DNA of 64,000 nucleotides from Bacteroidales bacterium (GCA_019454985.1 JACFNF010000012.1:18069-82068), one strand, 5' to 3'; shown: positions 52,358 to 63,055, counted from the stretch's first letter. Notes: generated by a model from the letters alone, not told the origin. Numbers and translations are program-made.

Positions 52358-54985
52358 ATGGAGATCAACAGCAAATTCAGCCCTGCCGAACTCGAACAAA
52401 AATGGTATAACCACTGGATGGAGAAAGGCTATTTCCATTCCGTTCCCGACGAGCGAGAACCGTACACCATCGTCATCCCGCCGCCCAATGTGACAGGCGT
52501 TTTGCACATGGGTCATATGCTCAACAATACGATTCAGGATGTTTTGGTTCGGCGCGCACGTATGCAGGGCAAAAATGCCTGCTGGGTTCCGGGGACCGAC
52601 CACGCCTCCATTGCCACCGAAAACAAAGTGGTGCAAAAGCTCAAAAACGAAGGTATCGAAAAATCGAGCCTGAGCAGGGAGGAATTTTTGAAACATGCCT
52701 GGGAGTGGCGCGAAAAGCATGGCAATATCATTCTCGAGCAACTGAAAAAGTTAGGCGCATCCTGTGATTGGAACCGCACGGCTTTTACCATGGATGATAC
52801 CTTGTACGAATCGGTGATTGACGTTTTTATTGATCTCTATCATAAAGGGCTCATCTACAGGGGAGTAAGAATGGTCAATTGGGATCCTCAAGCGTTAACA
52901 GCCCTTTCGGACGAAGAAGTGATATATAAAGAGGTGCAGTCAAAACTCTATTATTTGCGCTACAAAACGGAAGACGGCTCCAACTACCTCACCATAGCCA
53001 CCACCCGTCCGGAAACCATTCTGGGCGATACAGCCGTTTGCGTCCACCCTGAAGACGAACGTTACATGGCATTTCATGGTAAAAAAGTGCTTGTTCCGCT
53101 GCTCAATCGCCCCATTCCGGTCATTGTGGATGAATACGTTGACCGTGAATTTGGTACGGGAGCACTGAAAATTACGCCGGCCCACGATGTGAACGACTAC
53201 AACCTCGGATTGAAATACCATTTGCCTTCGATTGACATTTTTAACGACAACGGCACACTCAGCCCGGCCGCAGGCCTACTCGTGGGCACCGATCGCTTTG
53301 AAGCCCGCAAAGCCATCATTCCCTTGCTCGAAGCTGCCGGAAACTTAGTTAAGATTGAAGACTATACCAACAAGGTGGGCTTTTCGGAGCGTACTGATGC
53401 CGTGATCGAACCTAAAATATCAATGCAATGGTTTCTCCGAATGGAGGCTTTTGCAGCTAAGGCTTTGGAAGTGGTCGAAAACGGCAGCATCCAGTTTCAT
53501 CCGGCAAAATTCAAAAACACCTATAAGCATTGGATGGAAAATGTAAAAGACTGGTGCATCTCGCGTCAGCTCTGGTGGGGTCAGCGTATCCCGGTGTATT
53601 ATCTCCCTAACCATGAAATGGTAGTGGCTAAAACAAAAGATGAAGCGCTCCAACTGGCCAACGCACGATTTCCCGGAAATAATTTTGGCCCGAACGACCT
53701 CAAACAAGATGAAGATGTGGTGGACACCTGGTTCTCGTCCTGGCTTTGGCCTATTTCGGTTTTCGACGGCATACGCCATCCCGATAACCCCGAATTCAAA
53801 TATTATTATCCGACCAATGATTTGGTTACAGCTCCCGACATCATCTTTTTCTGGGTCGCCCGCATGATTATGGCGGGCAACGAATACGCCGGAAATATCC
53901 CTTTTCGCAATGTGTATTTTACCGGAATTGTCCGCGATAAGATTGGACGCAAGATGTCGAAAACCCTTGGTAACTCGCCCGATCCACTCGAACTGATCGA
54001 GAAATATGGTGCTGATGGTGTTCGCGTTGGAATGTTGCTGACAGCTCCCGCAGGAAACGACCTTCCCTTCGATGAGACATTGTGCGAACAAGGTCGAAAT
54101 TTCAGCAACAAAATCTGGAATGCGTTGCGCCTTGTCAAAGGCTGGACAGTTGACCCCGCTCTGAGCCAACCGCTCACGGCACAATTAGCTACCGAATGGT
54201 TCGATGCCCGCTTTAACGAAATCAACACACTAACGGAAGACCACTTTGAAAAGTTCAGGCTGTCAGAAGCCCTTATGAATGTTTATAAACTCATTTGGGA
54301 CGATTTCTGCTCGGCTTATCTTGAAATGATTAAACCCGAATACGGCAAACCAATTGATTCCCATACCTATCAAAAGACGGTAACCTTCTTTAAAGAACTG
54401 ATGCAACTGCTTCATCCTTTCATGCCCTATATCACCGAAGAAGTGTGGCATCATCTTCGTCAGGAAAATGAAGGCGACATCATCGCATCTGCCAAGCCCC
54501 TGCCAAAGCCCTACGATGCCGTAATATTGAAACAATTTGAAGCTGCAAGTGAGGTCATCAACAGTTTACGGAAACTACGCGCCGAAAAAAATATTCCTTT
54601 TCGCGATGCGCTTCAATTAAAAGTGAAGCTTAATGCAGGAAACGATCATCAAAAGTATGATCCGCTGATTGCTAAACTCTGTAACATCGCTCAGATCGAA
54701 TATGTGAATCAGACCGTCGAAGGCGCTTTTGGGTTCGTTATTCGCTCTACGGAATTTTTTGTACCTCTTACAGGCACCATTGACAAAGAAGCCGAGCTGA
54801 AAAAGATCGAAGACGAATTAAAATACACCCGTGGCTTTCTCGAATCAGTTGAGAAAAAGCTTTCGAACGAACGTTTTGTGAACAGCGCTCCCGAAAAGGT
54901 GATTGCCCTCGAACGAAAAAAACAAGCCGATGCACTGGCTCGGATTGCTGTGTTGGAACAACAAATCAAAACATTAAATTCATAA
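52358..54985 (+). CDS. valS: Valyl-tRNA synthetase
   Basis: 875 aa, standard length. The class I signatures are [15 protein letters not shown] (HIGH region, here HMGH) and [13 protein letters not shown] (KMSKS). An editing (CP1) domain sits between them (~155-360, with [17 protein letters not shown] and [11 protein letters not shown]), and the C-terminal ~65 residues form the coiled-coil arm. It charges tRNA-Val and edits Thr. rfaD follows 7 bp after its stop. Confidence 0.97.
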   Translation: MEINSKFSPAELEQKWYNHWMEKGYFHSVPDEREPYTIVIPPPNVTGVLHMGHMLNNTIQDVLVRRARMQGKNACWVPGTDHASIATENKVVQKLKNEGIEKSSLSREEFLKHAWEWREKHGNIILEQLKKLGASCDWNRTAFTMDDTLYESVIDVFIDLYHKGLIYRGVRMVNWDPQALTALSDEEVIYKEVQSKLYYLRYKTEDGSNYLTIATTRPETILGDTAVCVHPEDERYMAFHGKKVLVPLLNRPIPVIVDEYVDREFGTGALKITPAHDVNDYNLGLKYHLPSIDIFNDNGTLSPAAGLLVGTDRFEARKAIIPLLEAAGNLVKIEDYTNKVGFSERTDAVIEPKISMQWFLRMEAFAAKALEVVENGSIQFHPAKFKNTYKHWMENVKDWCISRQLWWGQRIPVYYLPNHEMVVAKTKDEALQLANARFPGNNFGPNDLKQDEDVVDTWFSSWLWPISVFDGIRHPDNPEFKYYYPTNDLVTAPDIIFFWVARMIMAGNEYAGNIPFRNVYFTGIVRDKIGRKMSKTLGNSPDPLELIEKYGADGVRVGMLLTAPAGNDLPFDETLCEQGRNFSNKIWNALRLVKGWTVDPALSQPLTAQLATEWFDARFNEINTLTEDHFEKFRLSEALMNVYKLIWDDFCSAYLEMIKPEYGKPIDSHTYQKTVTFFKELMQLLHPFMPYITEEVWHHLRQENEGDIIASAKPLPKPYDAVILKQFEAASEVINSLRKLRAEKNIPFRDALQLKVKLNAGNDHQKYDPLIAKLCNIAQIEYVNQTVEGAFGFVIRSTEFFVPLTGTIDKEAELKKIEDELKYTRGFLESVEKKLSNERFVNSAPEKVIALERKKQADALARIAVLEQQIKTLNS

Positions 54986-54992
54986 CCTGTTC

Positions 54993-55964
54993 ATGAGCAA
55001 GATGGTTATCACCGGTGCGGCAGGATTCATCGGCAGTGTGACTGCCGCTGTGTTGCAAAAAATGATGAGTTTGCCTTTAGTGCTGGTGGACGATTTCAAT
55101 CGCGCCGATAAAAAAGGGAATTTCGCCCGTTTCACACAAGCACAGTTTGTTGACCGCAAAATTTTCCCACAATGGCTCGATCAGCATGCAAACGAAGTCG
55201 CTTTGGTGATTCATCTTGGCGCCCGCACCGATACCACTGAATTTAATGTTGAGATTTTCAACGAGTTAAACCTTTTTTATTCGCAACAAATCTGGGCTCT
55301 TTGTGCAAAGCATGCCATTCCGCTTGTTTATGCATCGTCGGCTGCTACTTACGGAGCCGGCGAGCATGGTTACGCCGACGACCATGCCCTTGTGGAAGCA
55401 TTGAAGCCACTGAACCCTTATGGTGAGTCGAAAAACGATTTCGACAAATGGGCGCTCAAACAAACATCCGCTCCGCCGTTCTGGTACGGCCTAAAATTCT
55501 TTAATGTTTATGGCCCAAATGAATACCACAAAGGCCGAATGGCTTCGGTGGTATTTCATGCTTTCGGGCAGGTAAACACAACCGGCCGGGTGAGCCTCTT
55601 CCGCTCCCATCGCCCCGATTTCACTGATGGCGGCCAACTACGCGATTTCGTTTATGTGAAAGATGTGGCCGAAGTGATTGCATTTCTTTGTGCCAACAAA
55701 CCCGAAAGTGGGCTTTACAACCTTGGTTCAGGCAAAGCCCGCACCTTTCTCAGCTTAGCCGAAGCCGTTTTTAGCGCTTTAGAAAAGCAGCCCGATATTC
55801 AATTTGTGGATACTCCGATTGATATCAGGGATAAATACCAATATTTTACGGAAGCGAAGATAGACAAGCTCAGGCAGGCAGGCTACAACAAACCATTTTT
55901 CAGCCTTGAAGATGGCATTGCCGATTATGTGCAAAACTACCTTGTAAACGGCAGTTTCTTTTGA
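54993..55964 (+). CDS. rfaD: ADP-L-glycero-D-manno-heptose 6-epimerase
   Basis: 323 aa. NAD(P)-binding GAAGFIGSV near the N-terminus, the extended-SDR catalytic triad with S/Y/K (YASSAATYG, YGESKNDFDK) and the FFNVYGPNEYHKGRMASV segment typical of RfaD/HldD. It makes ADP-L-glycero-D-manno-heptose for the LPS inner core. It lies 7 bp downstream of valS, so it is probably in the same transcript. The 3' end overlaps the convergent MerR gene by 28 bp. A second ATG three codons in is also possible. Confidence 0.92.
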   Translation: MSKMVITGAAGFIGSVTAAVLQKMMSLPLVLVDDFNRADKKGNFARFTQAQFVDRKIFPQWLDQHANEVALVIHLGARTDTTEFNVEIFNELNLFYSQQIWALCAKHAIPLVYASSAATYGAGEHGYADDHALVEALKPLNPYGESKNDFDKWALKQTSAPPFWYGLKFFNVYGPNEYHKGRMASVVFHAFGQVNTTGRVSLFRSHRPDFTDGGQLRDFVYVKDVAEVIAFLCANKPESGLYNLGSGKARTFLSLAEAVFSALEKQPDIQFVDTPIDIRDKYQYFTEAKIDKLRQAGYNKPFFSLEDGIADYVQNYLVNGSFF

Positions 55965-56308
55965 GTTTCTAGCTTTTCTTTTAAAGTAAGATCTAATCCT
56001 TTCAAAAAATCCAAAGTTTTCTGAAGGGTTTCTTTTATTATGATTTGCTGTTCGATGGCATCGAAGTCATCTTTCAATGCTTCCTTTGCGCCTTGCAATG
56101 TGTAGCCCTTCACCTTAACCAACTGATAAATCATGTGGAGGTAACGCATATCACGCTGGGTAAACATGCGATTACCCTTTTTGTTTTTGTGCGGTTTCAG
56201 CACCTCAAATTCTTTTTCCCAAAAGCGGATAAGGGAGGTATTGACGTTAAACATACGTGCCACCTCTCCGATTGGATAATACAATTTCTCCGTTTTTTTC
56301 TTTGCCAT
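55937..56308 (-). CDS. MerR-family transcriptional regulator
   Basis: 123 aa from the ATG at 56308; upstream frame to 56356 overlaps the M23 gene. Winged-helix MerR domain (YYPIGEVARMFNVNTSLIRFWEKEFEVLKPHKNKKGNRMFTQRDMRYL-type pattern in residues ~8-55) followed by a coiled-coil dimerisation helix. No C-terminal ligand or metal-binding cysteines are present, so the signal is unknown. It is 10 bp after the M23 peptidase gene on the same strand and may be co-transcribed; such MerR proteins next to M23 genes recur in Bacteroidota. Confidence 0.85.
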   Translation of the reverse strand: MAKKKTEKLYYPIGEVARMFNVNTSLIRFWEKEFEVLKPHKNKKGNRMFTQRDMRYLHMIYQLVKVKGYTLQGAKEALKDDFDAIEQQIIIKETLQKTLDFLKGLDLTLKEKLETQKKLPFTR

Positions 56309-56318
56309 GTTTTTAAGG

Positions 56319-57290
56319 TCAATCCATGCTTTGGGTCTGAGCCGTCGAAAGTTCAAGTATCAACTCATATTCAGCGGGTGACAGGTCGTTGAAAAAGAAG
56401 TGAATAGGATTCACAGGTACATTATTTTTCCGCACTTCGTAATGAAGATGAGGGCTTGTTGATTTGCCTGAGTTTCCGGTTTTGGCAATCAGTTGTCCAC
56501 GTTTTACCTTTTCACCTTTCTTCACTTTGAAAGAACTCAAATGCCCATACACCGTCCGATATCCGAATCCATGATTGACCACAATAATATTGCCGTAACC
56601 ATAATAGCTTTTTTCGACAGTTTCGACAACACCATCACCGGTAACAAAGACATCAGTGCCTGTCGGGGTTGAGAAATCGAGCCCGGCATGCAACTTACTC
56701 ACTTTATAGAATGGGTCAGTGCGATACCCAAAATAGGATGATATGCGCCTGAAATCTTTGTCTTTTAACGGCCGGATAGCAGGAATTGATGCAATGAGTT
56801 CGTTTTTCCGCTTTGCAAGATCAAACACTTCATCAAACGATTTCGACTGCACATACAATTGGCTGGCTATCCGGTCAAGGCGCTTTGCTGATTCTGTAAC
56901 CAATTCCGAATTGCTGTAACCCTTCATATTCTCATAGCGGTCTGAGCCACCTATTCCGGCCCTTCGTACCGAAGATGGAACAGGTTCAGCTTCAAAAATC
57001 ACACGATAAATATTGTTATCTCGTTCTTCCAATTCCTTCAATACTTTATCAAGCTCGGTAAATCGCTCATTCAGCAAATCGTATTGGAATTTCATGAAGT
57101 TCAATTCCCGTTTCAGGATTCTCTCCTGGGGTGAACCAAAAAAACGCGACATAACCATCATCATCACTACAGCCATCGCGCCGGTTGTTAATAAAAAATA
57201 AAGAACCCCAAGAAGCCGCTTTTTCCAATTGACAAAATACCTTTCGTAGGTCAGTGTCTTTTGGTTAAACACATATTTTGGCTTGGCCAT
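56319..57290 (-). CDS. M23-family cell-wall metallopeptidase (membrane-anchored)
   Basis: 323 aa. One membrane segment (~26-49) and a coiled coil (~55-95, ~130-165) are followed by a LytM/M23 peptidase domain with zinc ligands H201 and D205 (KLHAGLDFS) and H283 (SPHLHYE), and H250 (VYGHLSSF). All catalytic residues are there. It should cut peptidoglycan cross-links or activate amidases in the periplasm. It lies divergent from alaS with overlapping promoters. Confidence 0.93.
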   Translation of the reverse strand: MAKPKYVFNQKTLTYERYFVNWKKRLLGVLYFLLTTGAMAVVMMMVMSRFFGSPQERILKRELNFMKFQYDLLNERFTELDKVLKELEERDNNIYRVIFEAEPVPSSVRRAGIGGSDRYENMKGYSNSELVTESAKRLDRIASQLYVQSKSFDEVFDLAKRKNELIASIPAIRPLKDKDFRRISSYFGYRTDPFYKVSKLHAGLDFSTPTGTDVFVTGDGVVETVEKSYYGYGNIIVVNHGFGYRTVYGHLSSFKVKKGEKVKRGQLIAKTGNSGKSTSPHLHYEVRKNNVPVNPIHFFFNDLSPAEYELILELSTAQTQSMD

Positions 57291-57326
57291 GAAAAATCCT
57301 TCAGGGTTAAACAGCTTTTAAGGCAA

Positions 57327-57357
57327 CAAAAATAATATTTTGGCTTAAATTTGCAAG
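57327..57357 (-). promoter_or_regulatory. Promoter of the M23 peptidase gene, overlapping the alaS promoter
   Basis: Minus strand CTTG (57354-57357), 19 bp, TATTTTTG (57327-57334). The -33 element directly abuts the -7 box of alaS (57346-57353). Confidence 0.6.
57346..57353 (+). promoter_or_regulatory. -7 box of alaS
   Basis: TAAATTTG followed by C, 51 bp before the ATG at 57405. It lies within the -33/-7 spacer of the divergent M23 promoter. Confidence 0.55.
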
Positions 57358-57404
57358 CTTTTATCATTCGTTAAAAAACGCAAAAAACACATAACCTATT
57401 CTTT

Positions 57405-60032
57405 ATGAACTCGTTTGAAATCCGAAACACCTTTCTTGAATTTTTCCGTTCGAAACAACATCTCATCGTTCCTTCGGCTCCTATCGTTGTCAAAGACGAC
57501 CCCACCCTGATGTTTACCAATGCCGGCATGAATCAATTCAAGGATATTTTCCTTGGCAATGCCCCCATCAAATCGAAACGCATTGCCGACACTCAAAAGT
57601 GCCTTCGGGTTTCCGGAAAACATAACGATCTGGAAGAAGTGGGCTACGATACTTACCATCACACCATGTTTGAGATGCTTGGCAACTGGTCTTTTGGCGA
57701 TTATTTCAAAAAAGAAGCCGTAGCCTGGGCATGGGAGCTTTTGACAGAAGTATATAAACTTGACAAAGACCGTCTATACGTTACCGTATTTGGCGGTGAC
57801 TCGGGCGATGGTTTGGAGCCTGACCGCGAGGCTTATGATTATTGGAAAGAGATTGTTCCGGAAGAGCGTATCCTTTTTGGCAGCAAAAAAGACAATTTCT
57901 GGGAAATGGGCGATAGCGGTCCTTGTGGGCCTTGTTCAGAAATCCATATTGATCTGCGCGAGATTTCCGAGCGTCAGACTGTTGATGGGAAAACCCTTGT
58001 CAATGCCGATCATCCCGAAGTGATTGAAATCTGGAATCTTGTTTTTATTGAGTTCAACCGTCTGGCCAACGGACAATTACAGAAACTGCCGGCCAGCCAT
58101 GTGGACACCGGCATGGGCTTCGAACGGCTTTGCATGGCCCTTCAAGGAAAAAAATCCAACTATGATACTGATATTTTTCAACCCCTGATTCAGGAAATTG
58201 CTTCGTTGAGCGGATTTGAATATGACGCCGACAACCAAAAAGATATTGCCATGCGTGTGATAGCCGACCATCTGCGTGCAGTGGCTTTCACTATTGCCGA
58301 CGGGCAACTTCCATCCAATACCGGTGCCGGATATGTGATCAGGCGCATCCTCCGGCGAGCCGTCCGTTACGGCTTCACATTCCTGCAATTCAACGAGCCT
58401 TTCGTTTACAAGCTCTTGCCCGTACTTTCCCGCCAGATGGCAGCCAATTTTCCTGAAATTGAAACACAACAACAGCTTGTGAGCAAAGTAATCCACGAAG
58501 AAGAAGCCTCTTTCCTGCGTACCCTTGCTCATGGTATCCGTCGTTTTGAACAATACGTATCCCAGAAAACCGACAATAGCCCCATTGACGGACCTTTCGC
58601 ATTTGAGCTTTTCGACACCTACGGATTTCCGGTTGACTTAACCCAACTGCTGGCCCGCGAAAAAAACCTGACTGTTGATATGCAGGGTTTCAACGAGCGC
58701 CTTGCCGAGCAAAAAGACCGTTCGCGAAAGGCCGCCGAAGTAGCCGCCGGCGATTGGGTAATTGTGACTCCAACCGATGGAAACACACTTTTTGTCGGCT
58801 ATGAACAGCTCGAAACCGAAACGCATATTGTTAAATTCAGAGAGGTTAGCAGTAAGAAACGAAAACATTACGAAATAGTATTGAATAAGTCGCCATTTTA
58901 TGCTGAATCGGGCGGACAAGTAGGCGATACCGGGTGGTTAACCAATGAAAATGAGACTTTATTTATTTTCAACACCTTAAAAGAAAACAATCTGATTGTT
59001 CATTTGAGCGAAACACCGCCCCAGTATCCTGAAAAAACATTCACTGCACGTGTTGATGAAGCCAAAAGACAAGCAACTGCCAACAACCATTCAGCTACGC
59101 ACCTCATGCACGCTGCATTACGTCAGGTTCTTGGAACTCACGTTGAGCAGAAAGGCTCATTGGTGGATCATGAACGACTTCGTTTCGATTTTAGTCATTT
59201 TGGGAAAGTCACAACTGCCGAAATCAGGCAGATTGAGCAAATTGTCAATCAAAAAATCCGGCAAAATATCGTCATTGATATTCAGAACAATATCCCGATT
59301 GACGAGGCAAAAACAATGGGGGCTATGGCTCTTTTTGGCGAGAAATATGGTGACTATGTTCGTGTTATTACTTTCGACCCCCAATATTCAATTGAACTTT
59401 GTGGTGGAACCCACACCGGGGCTACAGGCAATATCGGCACATTCCGTATCGTCAGCGAGAGCGCTATTGCCGCAGGCATCAGGCGTATTGAAGCCATTAC
59501 AGGAGAACAAGCCGACGAATTCCATAACCGTTATATTGACGAACACAACAAAATCAGGGAGCTTGTCAAAACAACCGGCGATTTGGTAAAAGGAATTCAG
59601 CAATTGGTGGATAATCATGCCGAGCTTATTAAACAGAATGAAACCCTGCTCAACGAGAAGGCTCTGAACATTGCCCGTGAGCTTGCCCGAAACGTTCGTG
59701 AATTAAATGGCAAGCAATTTGTTGAAGGGGTCATAAACTCCAATATGGACATGATAAAGGCTATTGCAGGGCATTTGAGGCATATTTTCACCAATAATAC
59801 TTCGTTCTTATTATATGGTGAGTTTGACCAGAAAGCCATTGTTTGTGTCGCTTTCACGGATGATATGCTTCTTTCCGTAAAAGCAGATGCTTCGGCGATT
59901 GTTCGAAAAATTGCCCCTATCATTCAGGGAGGAGGCGGTGGTCAAAAGCATCTGGCAACTGCAGGCGGAAAAAATCCTGCCGGATTGAAAGAAGCTGCCG
60001 AAACTCTAATCAACGAGCTTAATTTATTGTAA
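57405..60032 (+). CDS. alaS: Alanyl-tRNA synthetase
   Basis: 875 aa, standard length. Class II aminoacylation domain at the start (MNSFEIRNTFLEFFRSK, PTLMFTNAGMNQFKDIFLG), editing domain with HSATHLMHAAL and CGGTHTGATG (zinc ligands), and the C-Ala domain ending GGGGGQKHLATAGG. It charges tRNA-Ala and clears mischarged Ser/Gly. Single gene. Confidence 0.97.
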   Translation: MNSFEIRNTFLEFFRSKQHLIVPSAPIVVKDDPTLMFTNAGMNQFKDIFLGNAPIKSKRIADTQKCLRVSGKHNDLEEVGYDTYHHTMFEMLGNWSFGDYFKKEAVAWAWELLTEVYKLDKDRLYVTVFGGDSGDGLEPDREAYDYWKEIVPEERILFGSKKDNFWEMGDSGPCGPCSEIHIDLREISERQTVDGKTLVNADHPEVIEIWNLVFIEFNRLANGQLQKLPASHVDTGMGFERLCMALQGKKSNYDTDIFQPLIQEIASLSGFEYDADNQKDIAMRVIADHLRAVAFTIADGQLPSNTGAGYVIRRILRRAVRYGFTFLQFNEPFVYKLLPVLSRQMAANFPEIETQQQLVSKVIHEEEASFLRTLAHGIRRFEQYVSQKTDNSPIDGPFAFELFDTYGFPVDLTQLLAREKNLTVDMQGFNERLAEQKDRSRKAAEVAAGDWVIVTPTDGNTLFVGYEQLETETHIVKFREVSSKKRKHYEIVLNKSPFYAESGGQVGDTGWLTNENETLFIFNTLKENNLIVHLSETPPQYPEKTFTARVDEAKRQATANNHSATHLMHAALRQVLGTHVEQKGSLVDHERLRFDFSHFGKVTTAEIRQIEQIVNQKIRQNIVIDIQNNIPIDEAKTMGAMALFGEKYGDYVRVITFDPQYSIELCGGTHTGATGNIGTFRIVSESAIAAGIRRIEAITGEQADEFHNRYIDEHNKIRELVKTTGDLVKGIQQLVDNHAELIKQNETLLNEKALNIARELARNVRELNGKQFVEGVINSNMDMIKAIAGHLRHIFTNNTSFLLYGEFDQKAIVCVAFTDDMLLSVKADASAIVRKIAPIIQGGGGGQKHLATAGGKNPAGLKEAAETLINELNLL

Positions 60033-60167
60033 TTGATTGAGATATGATGAACATCTAATAATAAAATTGCTATTGTTAAAAAAAATGTTAATAAAATTTA
60101 CCATATTTACCTACAAAAAAATGCATCTTGCATCATAATTTCATACATTTACCCAAAAATAAGCATG

Positions 60168-60175
60168 TATTTTTG
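60168..60175 (+). promoter_or_regulatory. -7 box of the TPR-barrel operon
   Basis: TATTTTTG, 28 bp before the ATG at 60204. The preceding ~100 bp is A/T-rich; no -33 TTTG at standard distance. Confidence 0.45.
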
Positions 60176-60203
60176 ACTATCGCTGTACCAAATACAGAAA
60201 GAA

Positions 60204-61454
60204 ATGATTAAAAAAACACTTTTACTATTCTTTACAATAATCTGCATATCAATGGTTTCCGATGGTCAAACCACCCCAAACCTTGAAGATTTTTCCATTA
60301 TGAGTCCGGTACAATCTGGGATTTATGATGCTAAAGGATGGGCAATGCAGGATAATGGCACCTGGGCTTTTGACTATAACAGAATTCCTTTTACTGACAG
60401 TCGGTCAAACAATGTCAGGCCGGGCGGTCTTAACGATCTGGGACAAGATAATTTCATCTCACTCGAACTTCACAAAATCATGATAGATGATGAGCAATAT
60501 AATGTGCTCGTCAAAAAGTATCTGGATGGTGAATTTGAATTCGGATACCTTCAGCGGAACTGGACATTTTACAATTCTATTGAGTTCTGGGTATTCAAAA
60601 GCAAGAAACTCAAGGAACTCATGCCTGAAGATGTCAAATTCAACATTCCTTATCTGGTCAACTTGGAATGCTACCTTACTGGGAAGATCAAAAATTATGA
60701 GAAGACAGTTTTTACGGATAAAAAACTACGTTTAGCCAATTATTCAACAGGGGTAGTCAATAACTTTCAAACCAATGAATCGCCCTACTATGATCAGATT
60801 ATCAGACAAGTACAAGATCGAAAATTAGGGAAAACCGTTAGCGATGGAAACCTCATTTTAGCCATCTATCCCATCAAATCAACTGATAAAGAAGTAGCTC
60901 GCTTCAAACTTATTCGTAATTATCGTCACGACAATCTGAACCGTATTCAAATGTCACCCGACAACTGGAAAGACCTTTTTGCCGAAAACTTTTATGAAGT
61001 TGATTTTAATATTTTCAACAATTTCATTCAGCAGTCGCTGATGTATTATATTGAAATGGATAAGGCACTTACTGCCTACGATGCAAATTTGCAATGGGGA
61101 ATTCTTCGGTATCAGATGGGTGATTATATTGGTGCCCTCGAAGCATTCAACAAAGCATTGGCAGAAAATCCAAAAACCGATGACTTCATGATTTATTCCT
61201 ATCGTGGGAATACTCGTAGCAAAATGGGACTACATACCGATGCGATTGCCGATTTTGACAAAGCTCTTTTACTACGGCCAAAGAAAATTTTAGATTACCC
61301 CAATTGGATTCGTAATTATTTTAACAGAGGTGTGGCCAAGTATTATGTGAATAACGGTACAGGCGCATGCGAAGACTGGAAAAAGGCCTATGATCTTGGT
61401 TATGGCAGCGCGAGTGAGTATTTATATGATTTCTGCGGTATGAAACTACCTTAA
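60204..61454 (+). CDS. Exported TPR-repeat protein of unknown function
   Basis: 416 aa. A signal peptide (1-21, MIKKTLLLFFTIICISMVSDG) leads to a ~250-residue N-terminal domain I cannot assign, followed by TPR-like helical pairs (~290-400: GDYIGALEAFNKALAENPK, DAIADFDKALLLRPK, NRGVAKYYVNNGTGACEDWKKA). TPRs usually mediate protein contacts. It lies 10 bp upstream of an outer-membrane barrel gene, so the two probably act together in the envelope. Confidence 0.8.
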   Translation: MIKKTLLLFFTIICISMVSDGQTTPNLEDFSIMSPVQSGIYDAKGWAMQDNGTWAFDYNRIPFTDSRSNNVRPGGLNDLGQDNFISLELHKIMIDDEQYNVLVKKYLDGEFEFGYLQRNWTFYNSIEFWVFKSKKLKELMPEDVKFNIPYLVNLECYLTGKIKNYEKTVFTDKKLRLANYSTGVVNNFQTNESPYYDQIIRQVQDRKLGKTVSDGNLILAIYPIKSTDKEVARFKLIRNYRHDNLNRIQMSPDNWKDLFAENFYEVDFNIFNNFIQQSLMYYIEMDKALTAYDANLQWGILRYQMGDYIGALEAFNKALAENPKTDDFMIYSYRGNTRSKMGLHTDAIADFDKALLLRPKKILDYPNWIRNYFNRGVAKYYVNNGTGACEDWKKAYDLGYGSASEYLYDFCGMKLP

Positions 61455-61464
61455 ATCTCTGCTT

Positions 61465-62610
61465 ATGAAAAGGTTATTTTATTTTATCCTGATTGTTATT
61501 GCAGTCTTTTGCATCCAAGGTAAAACATACGCACAAAAGAAATACTCCAGCCCACCATGGCAAATTGGGGCTTTTGGAGGGATCGCTCAATATTACGGAG
61601 ATATTAGCAATAAGGCTTGGTCGTCCAAATTTAGCGGCGAAACAAATTATTCGTTTGGAGCATTAGCCAGACATCACTTCAATCCAAAAGTTGGCTTAGG
61701 TTTACAAGTACAATACGGCTCACTGTACAGTGCAAAACCATTCAAATCAGACGGCACTACAAGTTTCGACCTTCAATATGACGCCAACTTTACCCATGCC
61801 AATCTACATGCATTTTTGAACTTGAGTAATTTCTTTTTCGGCGAAAAAGATCGGTTACTCGATTTTTATGGCACTTTGGGGGTAGGGCATCTATGGTGGG
61901 TTGGAACTTTATCAAGAATAAGTACCAACACTGTTGTTCGGAGCAACAGTGTTACGGCACCGGTAGGTTATAAAACCAGCTCGTTTACAATCCCTGCTTC
62001 GTTGGGTGTTGCTATCCATCTTGCACCACAGCTTAAGCTTAGTCTTGAAGGCACCATGATGACCGCTTTATCTGACGAAGTTGACTTTTACCGTGATGGT
62101 TATCAGTATGATATTCTTTCATACGCACATATTGGTCTAAATTATTTTTTTGGAGGAGCACAGACCAAAACCAAAAAACTAAATGCACCGAAAACGGTTG
62201 GTAAATGGGAGCCAGAGGTTCCAATTAAAGTCACAGATTATGAAATTTTTAAAGATTCTCCGCAAACAATCGTTGCAAGCACCCCTGAACTTAAACTCCC
62301 GACACCGGAGAGTCGCGTACCAACACAATCAGCTACAAGTGATTATGAATTTCGTGTTCAGATTTACGCCAAGACTTCTCCGATTGCCATAGGTAAAGCG
62401 GTTTATAGAAGTGTAAAATTTGATTATCCAATTGTTGAAAACACATTCAACGGCCTTTACCGTTATTCAACCGGAACATTCAGATCCTATGCTGAAGCTG
62501 AGGCTTATGCCCATACGATGCAGAGCAGAGGTATTTTTGATGCTTTTGTGGTGGCTTATCGAAACAACCAGCGAATCCCGATCACAGAAGAAATGAAAAA
62601 CCGGAAATAG
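61465..62610 (+). CDS. Outer-membrane beta-barrel protein with SPOR-like C-terminus
   Basis: 381 aa. A signal peptide (1-23, ending GKTYA) is followed by an 8-strand-type barrel with N-terminal PWQIGAFGGIAQYYGDISN (residues ~28-235) resembling the DUF6089/OmpA-like barrels of Bacteroidota, a proline/threonine linker (~240-285) and a C-terminal ~80-residue domain (YEFRVQIYAKTSPIAIGK ... SYAEAEAYAHTMQSRGIFDAFVVAY) that resembles a SPOR peptidoglycan-binding domain. It may link outer membrane and wall. It is downstream of the TPR gene and followed by a terminator. Confidence 0.8.
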   Translation: MKRLFYFILIVIAVFCIQGKTYAQKKYSSPPWQIGAFGGIAQYYGDISNKAWSSKFSGETNYSFGALARHHFNPKVGLGLQVQYGSLYSAKPFKSDGTTSFDLQYDANFTHANLHAFLNLSNFFFGEKDRLLDFYGTLGVGHLWWVGTLSRISTNTVVRSNSVTAPVGYKTSSFTIPASLGVAIHLAPQLKLSLEGTMMTALSDEVDFYRDGYQYDILSYAHIGLNYFFGGAQTKTKKLNAPKTVGKWEPEVPIKVTDYEIFKDSPQTIVASTPELKLPTPESRVPTQSATSDYEFRVQIYAKTSPIAIGKAVYRSVKFDYPIVENTFNGLYRYSTGTFRSYAEAEAYAHTMQSRGIFDAFVVAYRNNQRIPITEEMKNRK

Positions 62611-62635
62611 CATTTCCAGCATTTAATTTTATTGA

Positions 62636-62663
62636 AAAAGCCCGGGTATTTATTCGGGCTTTT
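62636..62663 (+). terminator. Terminator of the TPR-barrel operon
   Basis: AAAAGCCCG/CGGGCTTTT stem (62636-62644 with 62655-62663), 10-nt loop and T-rich tail, 25 bp past the stop at 62610. Confidence 0.85.
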
Positions 62664-62774
62664 CTATTTTATGTCATAATATCCAGAAGATAGATACACT
62701 TAACCGAATACCCACAGGAATATAAGAGTAAAATCCAGATCAAAGGTTCTTTGAATTGAGATGATAAAAACAAC

Positions 62775-62806
62775 AAAACCCCGCCGGGTTATCCGTGCGG
62801 GGTTTT
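62775..62806 (-). terminator. Terminator of the rRNA operon
   Basis: 10-bp perfect stem AAAACCCCGC/GCGGGGTTTT around a 12-nt loop, right after the 5S 3' end on the minus strand. A T-rich TTTTGTTGTTTTT tail follows. Confidence 0.9.
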
Positions 62807-62815
62807 CTGTAGAGG

Positions 62816-62927
<112 letters not shown>

Positions 62928-63055
62928 ACTTTTTCCAATAGAACACTTCCATTGAACTGACTCATGTAATAAGGAAACAGCAAACGCTTTTCGCAATTTG
63001 TTTTCAGACCTCATCTTTGAACATCTACTCTATGCAAACGTCATTCATCTATCTG

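Noticed and set aside
53420..54184. 254-codon frame on the minus strand
   Set aside because: Antisense within valS, no recognisable domain.
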